Shown piece after piece: positions 26,076-34,363 of a DNA stretch of 64,000 nt. A model generated the notes under the pieces. The model ran no database searches and was not told the origin of the DNA. It was given only the letters and a program-made list of their open reading frames with translations. The position numbers and the translations under genes are program-made. Each line of letters begins with the position of its first letter. The stretch's first letter is position 1. Source of the DNA: Candidatus Bathyarchaeota archaeon (GTDB lineage Archaea; Thermoproteota; Bathyarchaeia; 40CM-2-53-6); contig VBBQ01000025.1 in assembly GCA_005888755.1 (NCBI GenBank), positions 26,256 to 90,255 of the forward strand, written 5' to 3'.

Positions 26076-26663
26076 CTATTCTAGTTTCTCACTTATCTCC
26101 ATAGCGTCTTTGGTAGTGTCCGAGAATTCTAGGAGAGTTTCAATTGTCCGGCTCTTAAAGAGACCCTTGTTTCTGACATATTCTAGATAGTCTTGCATTT
26201 GATCCTTGAATATGCCCACGTTGTCTGCGACGATGACGCTGCCCTTGTGAAGATTTTTCTCGACTGCTTTCAGATAGGCTAGATATTCTGTCTTCTCAGC
26301 GTCCAAGAAGACGAGATCGAAGGTTCCCGAAAGCTTCCTCAATTCTGCTGTTCCATCTCCTTCTATCATCTTGATCCTCTCTTCCATGTTTGCCCGCTTG
26401 ATGTTCTTCGTGGTTATGCGCACATGTTCCGGGCTCTTCTCGACCGATATGATCTCGACTCCAGGGTGCGAGTTCTTGGCCATAAGTACGGCAGAATAAC
26501 CATAGAGAGCTCCGACCTCCAGAATTCGTTTCGGCCGAGTCTTCTTCACGATTTCCGCAAGAATCTTTCCCTTGACGGGGCCGATAGATGGGATGAACGA
26601 ACGTTGTCCAATCGCCTCGATTTCTTTGAGGACAGCGTCCGCGGGGTCCAACTGCTTCTTCAA
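26076..26663 (-). CDS. O-methyltransferase, COMT/CCoAOMT-type class I SAM enzyme
   Basis: 195 residues. SAM-binding motif I is LEVGALYGYSAVLMA; the acidic EKSPEHV follows at the end of strand 2; the metal/active aspartate is in FLDAEKTEYLAYL; and VADNVGIF gives the post-strand loop. The layout matches the small cation-dependent O-methyltransferases. The acceptor is unknown. Confidence 0.88.
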   Translation of the reverse strand: MKKQLDPADAVLKEIEAIGQRSFIPSIGPVKGKILAEIVKKTRPKRILEVGALYGYSAVLMAKNSHPGVEIISVEKSPEHVRITTKNIKRANMEERIKMIEGDGTAELRKLSGTFDLVFLDAEKTEYLAYLKAVEKNLHKGSVIVADNVGIFKDQMQDYLEYVRNKGLFKSRTIETLLEFSDTTKDAMEISEKLE

Positions 26664-26758
26664 TGCCTAAACTCTCCTACCAAATTGGCAAGCTATACTC
26701 TACGAAAACACACCAAGGTCTCGCCCTTAAATGGGCTTCTCGTTAGGCTCTCTTTCCT

Positions 26759-27223
26759 TCAGAGAAACAGTTCTTTGTAACCAGAGTGCCCGGTTTCCAT
26801 GTGGTGTTCGTCAAGCTCGAACTTCTTACCGGGAGAGCTACGAAAATCGCACTCAGCGCATTCGAAGATGTGAAGTAGCTGGCCTTCTACATTCTGCCTA
26901 CTCCCACCTTGAGAGCTTTTCTCGGCTGTTTTTGACTGGCGTTTCCGAACTTCCTCTAGCTTCTTGACCGCCTCAGGTCCACCGATTTCTTCTATCATCT
27001 GAAGCAAGAGTTTCCGTTCTACTATCTTGTCGTGCACCGTAGCTGTAGATGTGAATTTGTCGAAAGCTGACTTACCGGGAGCGGAATCACCTGGATGCTC
27101 GATCTCGAACATCTCTTGCTCTACCTCTAGAATTTCCCGTATGAAGAGGTCCACCTCTCGTTCCTTCGCTTTCTCTTCAATCAGCTTCGCGATTTCGTCT
27201 TTGTCGAGGCGGGCCTTGGTCAT
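26759..27223 (-). CDS. Coiled-coil protein with C-terminal C2H2 zinc finger
   Basis: 154 residues. The first 100 are charged and helical (DKDEIAKLIEEKAKERE and similar), probably a coiled coil. The last 35 hold one finger: C121-A-E-C124, 14 residues, H139, 5 residues, H145 (approximate numbering). A single C2H2-type finger on a helical arm suggests nucleic-acid or protein contacts. I do not recognise the family. Confidence 0.65.
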   Translation of the reverse strand: MTKARLDKDEIAKLIEEKAKEREVDLFIREILEVEQEMFEIEHPGDSAPGKSAFDKFTSTATVHDKIVERKLLLQMIEEIGGPEAVKKLEEVRKRQSKTAEKSSQGGSRQNVEGQLLHIFECAECDFRSSPGKKFELDEHHMETGHSGYKELFL

Positions 27224-27277
27224 AGCCCCGTCCTTAGACGAATCGGGGACTTCAACATTCAGTAACCCCTCTGCTTT

Positions 27278-27568
27278 ATGAGAGAGAACTCATGCTCCGA
27301 ACCCAGGTTGCGAAAGAGCAGGCTCGAGTCTCCCCGACATGCCTTCGTTAACTACCAGTTTGTGGTTACGACCTTTGCTGCGGCAGTAGCGACCATTATC
27401 ATAGGTTTGTTCGGTGCCTTGGACAAACCTACACCGAATCTCGCGTCTCAGAGTCTTATTGCTATAGCTGCTTTTTCTTGCAGGGGCTTCTATTGTAATG
27501 ACTTCGACATGAGACAAGCGCTGAAGGGGGTTCCCGAGATGGCGAACAAACTCGCGGTCATTTTGTAG
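27278..27568 (+). CDS. Possible small membrane protein
   Basis: Up to 96 residues. Residues 28-47 (YQFVVTTFAAAVATIIIGLF) are a clear hydrophobic helix and a second (about 56-67) follows a short polar loop. The C-terminal part becomes unconvincing; reading one base out gives a more hydrophobic second helix, so a frameshift is possible. The N-terminal 25 residues may not be translated. Confidence 0.3.
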   Translation: MRENSCSEPRLRKSRLESPRHAFVNYQFVVTTFAAAVATIIIGLFGALDKPTPNLASQSLIAIAAFSCRGFYCNDFDMRQALKGVPEMANKLAVIL

Positions 27569-27732
27569 GCGCTGCGTGAAATACTACTGCGAGAAGCACC
27601 ACCACGAGCATAGGGAAGGGAAGTTTGACGGTTAGGGAGACTAATGGAACCCTTCAGCCAGTCAAGTACCGGTCTCTCGGGGCAAATCGATACAACAACC
27701 GAAGAGGTGTACTACCGCCTGCGGATAACTCT

Positions 27733-27807
27733 AGGTTTGTGATGATTGCTAGAAGAATTGCTATAATCTGATGTTTTGTGTGAAGGGAAAACGACCTGAA
27801 AAGACCT
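27733..27807 (+). ncRNA. Candidate box C/D guide RNA
   Basis: A C box GTGATGA (27739-27745), a D' box CTGA (27768-27771), a C'-like GTGTGAA (27778-27784) and a D box CTGA (27796-27799) occur in order. The flanks AGGTTT (27733-27738) and AGACCT (27802-27807) can pair as a 6-bp terminal stem (one G-U). The C-to-D' spacing of 22 is long for archaeal sRNAs. It lies in a 390-bp gap upstream of panD in which I see no other gene. Confidence 0.3.
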
Positions 27808-27960
27808 CTTTCCCCGCCTTTCCTATGTTCAAGCCATTGATTGACAGCCTTGTAAAGTCATATCCGGTGCCTACCTAGTTCTCTAGAGAGACAGTAGCCC
27901 CGGTTCAAATCTAGCGAGTCATAAGGGTCTTCATAGGAAAAGACAGGGGAAACGGCAAGA

Positions 27961-28359
27961 TTGCAGCTGAGAATGCTCAAGGGCAAGATTCACAGAGCAC
28001 GAGTGACAGGTTCGGATCTCAACTACGAGGGAAGCATCGAGATAGACTCGTCTCTAATGGAAGCGGCTGGCATTCTCCCGTTCGAGAAAGTCGATATCTG
28101 GAGCATTACAACCGGCGAAAGGTTCTCCACCTACGCGCTCCCCGCCGACCCGCGAAGCGGAATAATCGCGCTCAACGGAGCCGCTGCCCGAAAAGTACAG
28201 CCGGGAGACGAGATCATTATCACAGCCTTCGTATCGATGAACGAGAAAGAGGCCGAACAATGGAGTCCGAAGATCGTCTTTGTCGACGAGAAGAACAGGT
28301 TCAAACCTATTACTCATGCTCTCAGAACGCTAGCCCACCCGCGAAAACTAGCCCACTAA
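27961..28359 (+). CDS. panD: Aspartate 1-decarboxylase, bacterial pyruvoyl PanD type
   Basis: 132 residues. The TTG at 27961 is chosen because it aligns exactly with bacterial PanD: the self-cleavage site is Y22-E-G24-S25, with K9, R54, T57 and Y58 in the family positions and NGAAARKVQPGDEIII following. Cleavage at G24-S25 makes the pyruvoyl group that decarboxylates aspartate to beta-alanine for pantothenate and CoA. Many archaea instead use a PLP-dependent MfnA-type enzyme, so transfer from bacteria is likely. No PanM-like maturation factor is adjacent. Confidence 0.95.
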   Translation: MQLRMLKGKIHRARVTGSDLNYEGSIEIDSSLMEAAGILPFEKVDIWSITTGERFSTYALPADPRSGIIALNGAAARKVQPGDEIIITAFVSMNEKEAEQWSPKIVFVDEKNRFKPITHALRTLAHPRKLAH

Positions 28360-28396
28360 GCACGTCGAACAGGCAGCCGGAAAAACTCCCGCTCCG

Positions 28397-29023
28397 TTAA
28401 TCTTGTTTCTGTGCAGACGCTAGGAACATCGGGATCTTCACCGCCTTATCGTCTTGCGTGCTAGAGCAGCAAGAAGACAACGCATCAACATTTACCTTCT
28501 CTAGTCCCATGTCTTTCAACATAGCGGCAATGTCCTCCATTTTGAACCCAAGCCATAGGTCTGCGTGCTCCTTCCGGAGCCATTCGTGGGTATGTTCTTG
28601 GAGGTCGGAGAAGGCGATTCTCCCTCCCGGTTTGAGCACTCTGGACATCTCTGCGACCGCTGCCTTTGGGTGAGGGCAGTGGTGCAATACCATGTTGCCG
28701 ATCACCACATTGACGGACGAACCTAGCAACTGCATACGTTCCACATTTCCAATTCGAAATTCCACTTTTCCTTTCCCCAGTTTCGCAATTGCTTCATCGC
28801 TCATCCCCCTTGAGAAGTCGAGGGCGATGACTTTTCGGGCGATCATCGCAGCTGCTTCCGTCAGAAACCCCGTTCCAGCGCCTACGTCTAGAACGGTGTC
28901 GTCAGGACTGATTCGAGCCGCGTTCAACACAGCGTCCCGTACCTCTTCGCCATAGAAGCTCTTTCTCATCACATCCCATTGAGGAGAGACAAGTTCGAAG
29001 TAATCCCGCACTCTACGCGACAT
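28397..29023 (-). CDS. Class I SAM methyltransferase (UbiE/ArsM-like)
   Basis: 208 residues. Motif I is LDVGAGTGFLTEAAA, motif II LDFSRGM, then GNMVLHHCPHPKAAVAEMSRVLKPGG, the usual post-I to IV/V layout. The C-terminal HEWLRKEHADLWLGF box is typical of methyltransferases linked to ArsR-type regulators, and an SSCCSS cysteine pair lies near the end, which could bind a metalloid or thiol substrate. The substrate is not proven. Confidence 0.85.
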   Translation of the reverse strand: MSRRVRDYFELVSPQWDVMRKSFYGEEVRDAVLNAARISPDDTVLDVGAGTGFLTEAAAMIARKVIALDFSRGMSDEAIAKLGKGKVEFRIGNVERMQLLGSSVNVVIGNMVLHHCPHPKAAVAEMSRVLKPGGRIAFSDLQEHTHEWLRKEHADLWLGFKMEDIAAMLKDMGLEKVNVDALSSCCSSTQDDKAVKIPMFLASAQKQD

Positions 29024-29110
29024 GGACGTCTAGACCGTCCAGCTAGAATCAGTTAAAGAATGCGCAAGCGTACATTTGTTTTCCAAGATACGATGTTTGG
29101 CTGATGAAGC

Positions 29111-29800
29111 GTGGTGGTTGAATCTGATTTCTACAGGGTCCGGCTTCGATTCAAACGCCTCTTCGCCGACCCCACAATCTTCGAGGACCAGAAGAACGCC
29201 GTCCGACGGTTTCTCATATCCCCACATCTCCCAAGCAGCCAGGATGCCATCTATCAGATAACAGACTATATTTCGCCCTCTGATAATGTCGGGAAGTCCC
29301 CTGACATTGCCGGGACCGCCAGGTACATTCACCGCGGAAGGGTCATTCGTTCAGAGTACCTAGAAAACGCGAACGTGACATTGGAGTATGCAGATTTCGG
29401 CAGCGGTCTCTCGCCCAGTGATCATCAGAGACTGTGGAAGAGACAGAAGTGGGGACGAATGAACTTCGACCTCGAGGAATTTCACCATGAGCACTTGATG
29501 ATCGAGATACCTGCTGTTGCTGAGCTCTATGAAATGCTGCGCACTAGAGCTGACCCGACTGCGCTTGTAGATGTAGAGCTTCCAGATCTTCCAGACAACT
29601 TTTTCCGCTCAGCAGTCGGCTACTTGGAAACTCGATTGAAACAACTTGCCGAACTGGAACACCTGACGATCGACATCTATGTTGCCCGAGACCTGCTTGC
29701 TGAGGAGAAGGCGGCCTTGGAGAAGAGACTGACTCGTCCGTCGACGCAGTCTACGATCTACATCATGTTGTCGAAAGCCGAAGCAACCGCGCAGCTCTAG
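29111..29800 (+). CDS. Protein of unknown function
   Basis: 229 residues from a GTG start. The sequence is soluble and mixed alpha/beta with many acidic and aromatic residues (FHHEHLMIEIPAV near 132-144). The last 50 residues are helical. No catalytic motif or family is recognised. It is convergent with the next gene (24 bp between stops). Confidence 0.6.
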   Translation: MVVESDFYRVRLRFKRLFADPTIFEDQKNAVRRFLISPHLPSSQDAIYQITDYISPSDNVGKSPDIAGTARYIHRGRVIRSEYLENANVTLEYADFGSGLSPSDHQRLWKRQKWGRMNFDLEEFHHEHLMIEIPAVAELYEMLRTRADPTALVDVELPDLPDNFFRSAVGYLETRLKQLAELEHLTIDIYVARDLLAEEKAALEKRLTRPSTQSTIYIMLSKAEATAQL

Positions 29801-29824
29801 CGTTGTTTGCTCAAGGCAGAAAAT

Positions 29825-30223
29825 CTATGCGACTTGCTTGTAGGATTCGACGAACTCTGGATCGATTACTCCCGAAATAACTTTCTCCGAACCGTCGGGA
29901 AGTATTACCGGCGTACCTGCAGCGTGGTAGGGGAGCTCGAATCTTTCCAGTTTCTCGGGAGATTCGACTTCGAAGAGTTTTCGGCAGGCTCCGTTCTGGT
30001 AATGGAAGCAGTAGATTTTCTCGACACGTCTCTCTCCAAATCCGCCTGCTCTCCCTCCGGCGGCATGGCCTTCTTCAGGAAGTTGGAGAATGTAAACGGA
30101 ATTTTCTCCTTGAAGCGTTTTCAGATCGACCGGGCTTTGGGCGACCAGTATCCGACGGCCTTTCTCGGAAATGAGATGCGAGAGCTCTTCCAGAGGGGTC
30201 ATGCTAACCTGAACCTCTTCCAC
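29825..30223 (-). CDS. Thioredoxin-like-fold protein of unknown function
   Basis: 132 residues. The C-terminal AAGTPVILPDGSEKVISGVID resembles the cis-proline and following strand of thioredoxin-fold proteins (GTPxxxxPDGxxxxGxxD); part is shown. Cysteines occur singly (YCFHYQNGACRKLFEV), not as CxxC, so a classical dithiol reaction is not supported. The assignment is tentative. Confidence 0.5.
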   Translation of the reverse strand: MEEVQVSMTPLEELSHLISEKGRRILVAQSPVDLKTLQGENSVYILQLPEEGHAAGGRAGGFGERRVEKIYCFHYQNGACRKLFEVESPEKLERFELPYHAAGTPVILPDGSEKVISGVIDPEFVESYKQVA

Positions 30224-30260
30224 ATGTAGAGATAAGCTCTGTTAATTTGTCGTCGGGCGT

Positions 30261-30600
30261 CTCTCTGACGTATTAGTCAGGTTTAAGCCCTTGAATCCCT
30301 TGTGCTGGCTGTTAAGTCTGACTGGCAATACTGTGTTCCATCATGCGAGGTGCTTCGTTTGCTGGAGTTGTTCAGGAGGATGGTTAATGAGTCTCTGCGG
30401 ATAGGTATAGCCAACGATGCATCGTCGCTGAGAGCTCTCGCTACTCTCCTACAACCAGCTCGCCCAGTACGATTCTCCAAGCTACTACAAGCTCTGCGCA
30501 ATATCAGGCGCCGCTGGAATACTAGCGGCTAGGAAGAAGTCTATCCGGAGAGGTTACTCCACTAGGACCCACGAAGAGTTAACAGAATCTAGAAGTATCT
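30261..30600 (+). mobile_element. Internally deleted TnpB-element derivative
   Basis: About 340 bp closely matches the intact TnpB element at 58.5-59.8 kb. The left part (from CTCTCTGAC at 30261 to about 30570) aligns with the 5' flank and first 100 codons of tnpB, with in-frame breaks. After ACTAGGACCC the sequence jumps to AGAGTTAACAGAATC (30575-30589), matching AGAGTTAGCGGAACC at the 3' end of the full element. Both ends are kept and the middle is lost, the structure of a non-autonomous (MITE-like) copy. Confidence 0.75.
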
Positions 30601-30608
30601 ATGCGCGC

Positions 30609-30872
30609 TCAGAGGAAGCTGATCGTCGCGTCCTTTCTGCCGATTCGGACCAGTTTTTCGATCTCTTTGCTGTCTTCCTCGTTGAGTGGGGTGTAGAGCC
30701 GGTTGTCGTTGTCGTTGCCTGAGTATCTGCCGGCTATGAGATATGCGTCCTTGTTCGATTCTTTCAGTACAGTGACACGGTTCAGCGCGTCCCTCGCAGT
30801 GTAGAGATAGAGAGGGCTTGGATCGAACTTCTGAACGTCCTTCTTGGAAAGCTGCTTTTTTTCAATAGGCAC
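30609..30872 (-). CDS. Small protein of unknown function
   Basis: 87 residues, soluble and charged, starting with MPIEKKQLSKKDVQ. A beta-rich centre (TVLKESNKDAYLIAGRYSG) is followed by an acidic helix. No motif identifies it. It abuts the TnpB derivative, whose insertion may have removed neighbouring sequence. Confidence 0.45.
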   Translation of the reverse strand: MPIEKKQLSKKDVQKFDPSPLYLYTARDALNRVTVLKESNKDAYLIAGRYSGNDNDNRLYTPLNEEDSKEIEKLVRIGRKDATISFL

Positions 30873-30960
30873 TGATTGAGTCGCCCGCGGCCTACCACGA
30901 CCGTGATCTTAGTTAAGTCTTCACGACAAAGGGTGCCCCCTATATCGAAGCGCTATTGGT

Positions 30961-31281
30961 ATGGCTCAAATGTCGAACGTCGACCCGAGTCGCTCTGATC
31001 GAAAAATGAAAATGCCCATGCTCGTATTGGGAGTGGTAGTACTAGTCGCAGGTCTCGGAACCTGGGGCTACCTTTACTCAATGAACATACACCATACAAT
31101 TCAGCTCGGAGGCTTAGGCCTGGCAGTCTTGGGCGCGATTATCGCTGTTGGAGGCGCTATGAAGACGGTAAGTGTCGGAGCTACCACAGGTGCAGGACAG
31201 TTCGCCTGTGCAAAGTGCGGTGCCAAGTTCGGCTCGGAAGCCGCTCTGAACCAGCAGACCAAAGACAAACACGGAATGTAG
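30961..31281 (+). CDS. Two-helix membrane protein with C-terminal C2H2-like finger
   Basis: 106 residues: two membrane helices (about 19-39 and 48-68) and a cytoplasmic finger C83-A-K-C86 followed by F90, L96 and H104. The spacing is C2H2-like, but the first expected histidine is glutamine (Q98 or Q99), so zinc may be bound by three ligands or a neighbouring residue. A membrane-tethered zinc finger is unusual; function unknown. Confidence 0.65.
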   Translation: MAQMSNVDPSRSDRKMKMPMLVLGVVVLVAGLGTWGYLYSMNIHHTIQLGGLGLAVLGAIIAVGGAMKTVSVGATTGAGQFACAKCGAKFGSEAALNQQTKDKHGM

Positions 31282-31373
31282 CCCACTCAAGCCGCCTCCC
31301 TGCAGAAAAGACGACTTCAGCAAGCTTCTCTCGAATTGTCCCTCATTTTCTTAGGGTTCTAGCATTCAAGAGT

Positions 31374-31853
31374 TCACCGAATTTTGGCTAGGCGTTCCAA
31401 ATCTTCGCCGGTAATCTGCATTACACGCCAGTGCTCTCGGAATCTGGCACCTTGGCGCTGGTATGCTTGGATGGCCAACGCGTTCCAGTCAAGCACTTCC
31501 CATCGTATGCCATAGCAGTCTTCATCGAGCGCGATGCGGGCGAGCTGGATCATGAGCGCTTTGCCGATGCCTCTGCCGCGGAACTCTGGTCGAACGTAGA
31601 GATCTTCAAGGTAGATTCCTGCCTTTCCCTGCCAGGTCGAATAGTGGTGGAAGAAGAAGGCCATTCCCACAGGCACACCGTTCCACTCTGAGATTATCAC
31701 TCGAAACTTGGGATTAGAGGTGAATCCATCGCGACGCAGGTCATCTTCGGTGGCATGGACGGCATTAGGCTCCCGCTCATATTCAGCTAGTTCTCGTATG
31801 AATGAGAGAATGGTAGGTATGTCTTGAGGATCTGCCTTTCGAATATGCAGCAT
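31374..31853 (-). CDS. GNAT N-acetyltransferase, diamine acetyltransferase-like
   Basis: 159 residues in the GNAT fold. IRKADPQDIPTILSFIRELAEYE opens the family of spermidine/spermine-type acetyltransferases (part shown), and LYVRPEFRGRGIGKALM is the acetyl-CoA pyrophosphate loop. The closing VLDWNALAIQAYQRQGARF is standard. It probably acetylates a polyamine or another small amine; the substrate is inferred. Confidence 0.87.
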   Translation of the reverse strand: MLHIRKADPQDIPTILSFIRELAEYEREPNAVHATEDDLRRDGFTSNPKFRVIISEWNGVPVGMAFFFHHYSTWQGKAGIYLEDLYVRPEFRGRGIGKALMIQLARIALDEDCYGIRWEVLDWNALAIQAYQRQGARFREHWRVMQITGEDLERLAKIR

Positions 31854-31987
31854 GGCGATTAGGAGTTGGACTCTAAGATTTCAATCATTTTCTGGAGAAT
31901 GATTTAAGCACCGAGCGGGCAGACCCCTTCATAGCCTCAGCTAGAGTTGGTCAGAGAATCGAAGATTCGAGAAGTTTCAGTCTCTTG

Positions 31988-32290
31988 TTAGACCTTGAGC
32001 TGGCCTGATCTTCGGAGAGATTCAACTTGTCCTTGGGTGTACCTGAACATGATGTCACCGCGCTCTGGTTGGAAGTCCCAAGGAGCGACCAGGACTGTAT
32101 CGCCCATCTTGATCCAGACACGGCGTTTCATTTTTCCCCGAATTCGACACACTCGGGTGACGCCGTCCGCGCATTCGACCAGTACTCTGTCATAGCCCAG
32201 GAGATTCTTGACGGTCCCGTAGAGCTGGCCTGGACCAGGTGTGAGCATCTCGCTGAGGTTGGCCTCGCTGAGGACCTTTCGCTTACCCAT
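31988..32290 (-). CDS. eif1A: Translation initiation factor aIF1A
   Basis: 100 residues, an S1/OB-fold factor. The core VLVECADGVTRVCRIRGKMKRRVWIKMGDTVLV (given here as VECADGVTRVCRIRGK and RVWIKMGDTVLV) is the IF1/eIF1A signature. The protein binds the A site of the small ribosomal subunit during start-codon selection. It is monocistronic. The long eukaryotic C-terminal tail is absent, as expected in archaea. Confidence 0.96.
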   Translation of the reverse strand: MGKRKVLSEANLSEMLTPGPGQLYGTVKNLLGYDRVLVECADGVTRVCRIRGKMKRRVWIKMGDTVLVAPWDFQPERGDIMFRYTQGQVESLRRSGQLKV

Positions 32291-32359
32291 ACTATCATCC
32301 TGCTAGAGCGTAGCGGTAATATTAAAGGTCAAAATGGAGAATCGTAATCCTAGGACCTC

Positions 32360-32920
32360 CTAGTTTTTCCATTTGACTGAGCAGCCGAAGGGTCTTGTCT
32401 CCTGGACTGAAGGCTTGTGGCCTGCGAGGATCGCGTCCAATGCGTCCCTGAGATCCTTGGTTTTCACCGATTCAGGGTTTCGGTTGTCATCGATTCTACC
32501 CTTGTATCGAAGTCGCCTTTGCTGGTCAAACGCGAAAACGTGCGGCGTACAAATTGCGCCGTATTTCTTGGCGATTTCTTGCGTATCGTCTCTCAAGTAG
32601 GGAAAGTTGAAGCCACGTTCTTTAGCCCTCTTGATCATGTTCGGATAGCTGTCTTCCGGATAGCCGGTGTCGTCGTTACTGTTTATCGCCACTAGGGTGA
32701 CTCCTTTCGCTGAATAATCCTTCTGGATCTGAACCATCCGGTCTTCGTAGGCTTGGACGTAGGGGCAGTGATTGCAGCTGAAGACGACTACCACCGCTTG
32801 CTTGTCTGAGAGGCTCTTCAAGCTGTGAGTCTTGCCATCCACTCCCTTCAATTGAAAATCGACAGCCGACGACCCAAGTGGAAGTCCGACTGATTCAAGG
32901 GTTGTAGGTAACGTAGGCAT
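32360..32920 (-). CDS. AhpC/TSA-family thioredoxin-like protein
   Basis: 186 residues. The peroxiredoxin-like active site is VVVFSCNHCPYVQAY with C-N-H-C in place of CxxC of thioredoxin, followed by YGAICTPHVFAFD (cis-Pro). This is the redoxin subfamily with NHCPY, found in many bacteria and archaea. It is presumably a cytoplasmic thiol peroxidase or reductase; no signal peptide is present. Confidence 0.86.
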   Translation of the reverse strand: MPTLPTTLESVGLPLGSSAVDFQLKGVDGKTHSLKSLSDKQAVVVVFSCNHCPYVQAYEDRMVQIQKDYSAKGVTLVAINSNDDTGYPEDSYPNMIKRAKERGFNFPYLRDDTQEIAKKYGAICTPHVFAFDQQRRLRYKGRIDDNRNPESVKTKDLRDALDAILAGHKPSVQETRPFGCSVKWKN

Positions 32921-32986
32921 AGTCGGATTGGAACGAGGAAGGCCTTAGAAACCTTTCCGACTGTGATTCATTGAGGCCCGGCCGAA

Positions 32987-33697
32987 TTGAAAACACAGGC
33001 GATGGTAGGCGTTTCAGGTTTCAGCTATGCTGGGTGGAAAGGAAACTTCTACCCGCAGAACCTGAAGAGTGAAGATTTCCTGTCCTATTACGGTCAACGG
33101 CTCAACAGTGTGGAAATCAACAGTTCCTTCTACGCTCCTCCGAGCGTTTCGATGGTAAAATCGTGGGCTGGCAGGACCGGCGACAATTTCCGGTTCTCTT
33201 TCAAAGCGCCAAGACAGATCACGCATATCCTGAAACTCGGGAAAGGATCGGTTGAAGCGACAGAGAGACTTGGGGTGACATTGAGATCTCTTGGAGAGAA
33301 GAACGGTCCGGTTCTGTTCCAGCTTCCGCCATATTCGAAACAGGACTTGAAGCTGCTGGAAGATTTCCTCGCGAACACTTCCAAAATGCGAGAGAGAGTG
33401 TTCGAGTTCAGACATGAATCTTGGCTGAACGATCTCACATATTCAACTCTAGAGAAACACGACGCCGATTTCTGCATTGCAGAGACCGAGGATATGAAAC
33501 CAGTCTTCAAAGTGACAGGAAAAACGCCGTATTTCAGGCTGCGAAGAGAATCATACGATGAGAAAATGATTGATGACTGGACTGAGCAGATTAGGGAAAC
33601 GAGTCGGGGGAGCGAGTCTGTCTATGTCTATCTGCGCCACGACGAAACTGGAGACAATGCCGCTAGGGCGTTGAAGATTCTAGAATCGTTAGCTTGA
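32987..33697 (+). CDS. DUF72 family TIM-barrel protein (second copy)
   Basis: 236 residues, shorter than the copy at 17396 because the C-terminal segment is compact. It keeps GVSGFSYAGWKGNFYP, LNSVEINSSFY, FSFKAPRQITH and FEFRHESW. Start is TTG at 32987. It is divergent from the redoxin gene by about 66 bp. Function unknown. Confidence 0.9.
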   Translation: MKTQAMVGVSGFSYAGWKGNFYPQNLKSEDFLSYYGQRLNSVEINSSFYAPPSVSMVKSWAGRTGDNFRFSFKAPRQITHILKLGKGSVEATERLGVTLRSLGEKNGPVLFQLPPYSKQDLKLLEDFLANTSKMRERVFEFRHESWLNDLTYSTLEKHDADFCIAETEDMKPVFKVTGKTPYFRLRRESYDEKMIDDWTEQIRETSRGSESVYVYLRHDETGDNAARALKILESLA

Positions 33698-33744
33698 AAA
33701 GAAAGACTCGTAGTCGCCCCACGCAATCGGCTTGAAAGATTATC

Positions 33745-34221
33745 TTAGGTCGTCTTTGCAGCTGCTTTCTTGAGTTCTTCGTAGTTGGGTTCCTTGGTCG
33801 GGTCGTCGCTGACCCATTTGTAGACAACGACTCCATTGTGATCTAGTATGAAGACGGATCTCTTTGCGACCGTGTATCCTTTGAGGTTGCCGAAGTTTTC
33901 GTGGTAGACATTGTAGAGTTTTACAACTTCTCTGTTGTAGTCAGAGAGGATTGGGAAGTTGAGGTTGTTGTTCTGTGCGAAGGCTTTGTTCGTGAATGGA
34001 TCGTTGACGCTTATTCCCACGACCTGTGCGTTGATCTTGTTCAGCTCTTGCATGTTGTCCCGCAAGGTGCACATTTCACGGGTACATACCGAGGTAAATG
34101 CTCCCGGAAAGAATGCGAGAACTGTCGCACTATTGGGTTTCAGAAACTCGTTAACGCTGCGAGGTTTCCGGTCGGTGTCTGGGAGTGTGAAGGTTGGAGC
34201 TTTTTCGCCCTGGCTGACCAT
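33745..34221 (-). CDS. Peroxiredoxin
   Basis: 158 residues. The peroxidatic site is FPGAFTSVCTREMC, with the catalytic cysteine in SVCT and a second cysteine five residues on, plus a conserved arginine in the C-terminal half (AKRSVFILD). This is the BCP/AhpE-like thiol peroxidase group, reducing hydrogen and organic peroxides. Length is typical of one-domain forms. Confidence 0.93.
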   Translation of the reverse strand: MVSQGEKAPTFTLPDTDRKPRSVNEFLKPNSATVLAFFPGAFTSVCTREMCTLRDNMQELNKINAQVVGISVNDPFTNKAFAQNNNLNFPILSDYNREVVKLYNVYHENFGNLKGYTVAKRSVFILDHNGVVVYKWVSDDPTKEPNYEELKKAAAKTT

Positions 34222-34340
34222 TCTCAGTCGAGTTGGCCAAGTGTTTGTGGACGTTTCTAAACCTTACAATCTGTGACAGGAAGGTTGAGTCCAGAAAGGG
34301 CAAGAGGGGTCTGGTGAGCTCTAAAAATAAAGTTGGGGAG

Positions 34341-34362
34341 CCTAGGAGTGTCTTCTAGGCCC
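34341..34362 (-). terminator. Hairpin after the Ser/Thr/Asn-rich protein gene
   Basis: GCCTAGGA and TTCTAGGC form an 8-bp stem (one G-U pair) with a 5-base loop, directly past the stop codon of the gene ending at 34364. It may stop transcription or protect the 3' end. Confidence 0.35.
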
Positions 34363-34363
34363 A

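Noticed and set aside
27911-27930. GGTTCAAATC, a tRNA T-loop-like sequence
   Set aside because: The flanking bases do not form a T-stem, and no D-arm, anticodon arm or acceptor pairing can be built.
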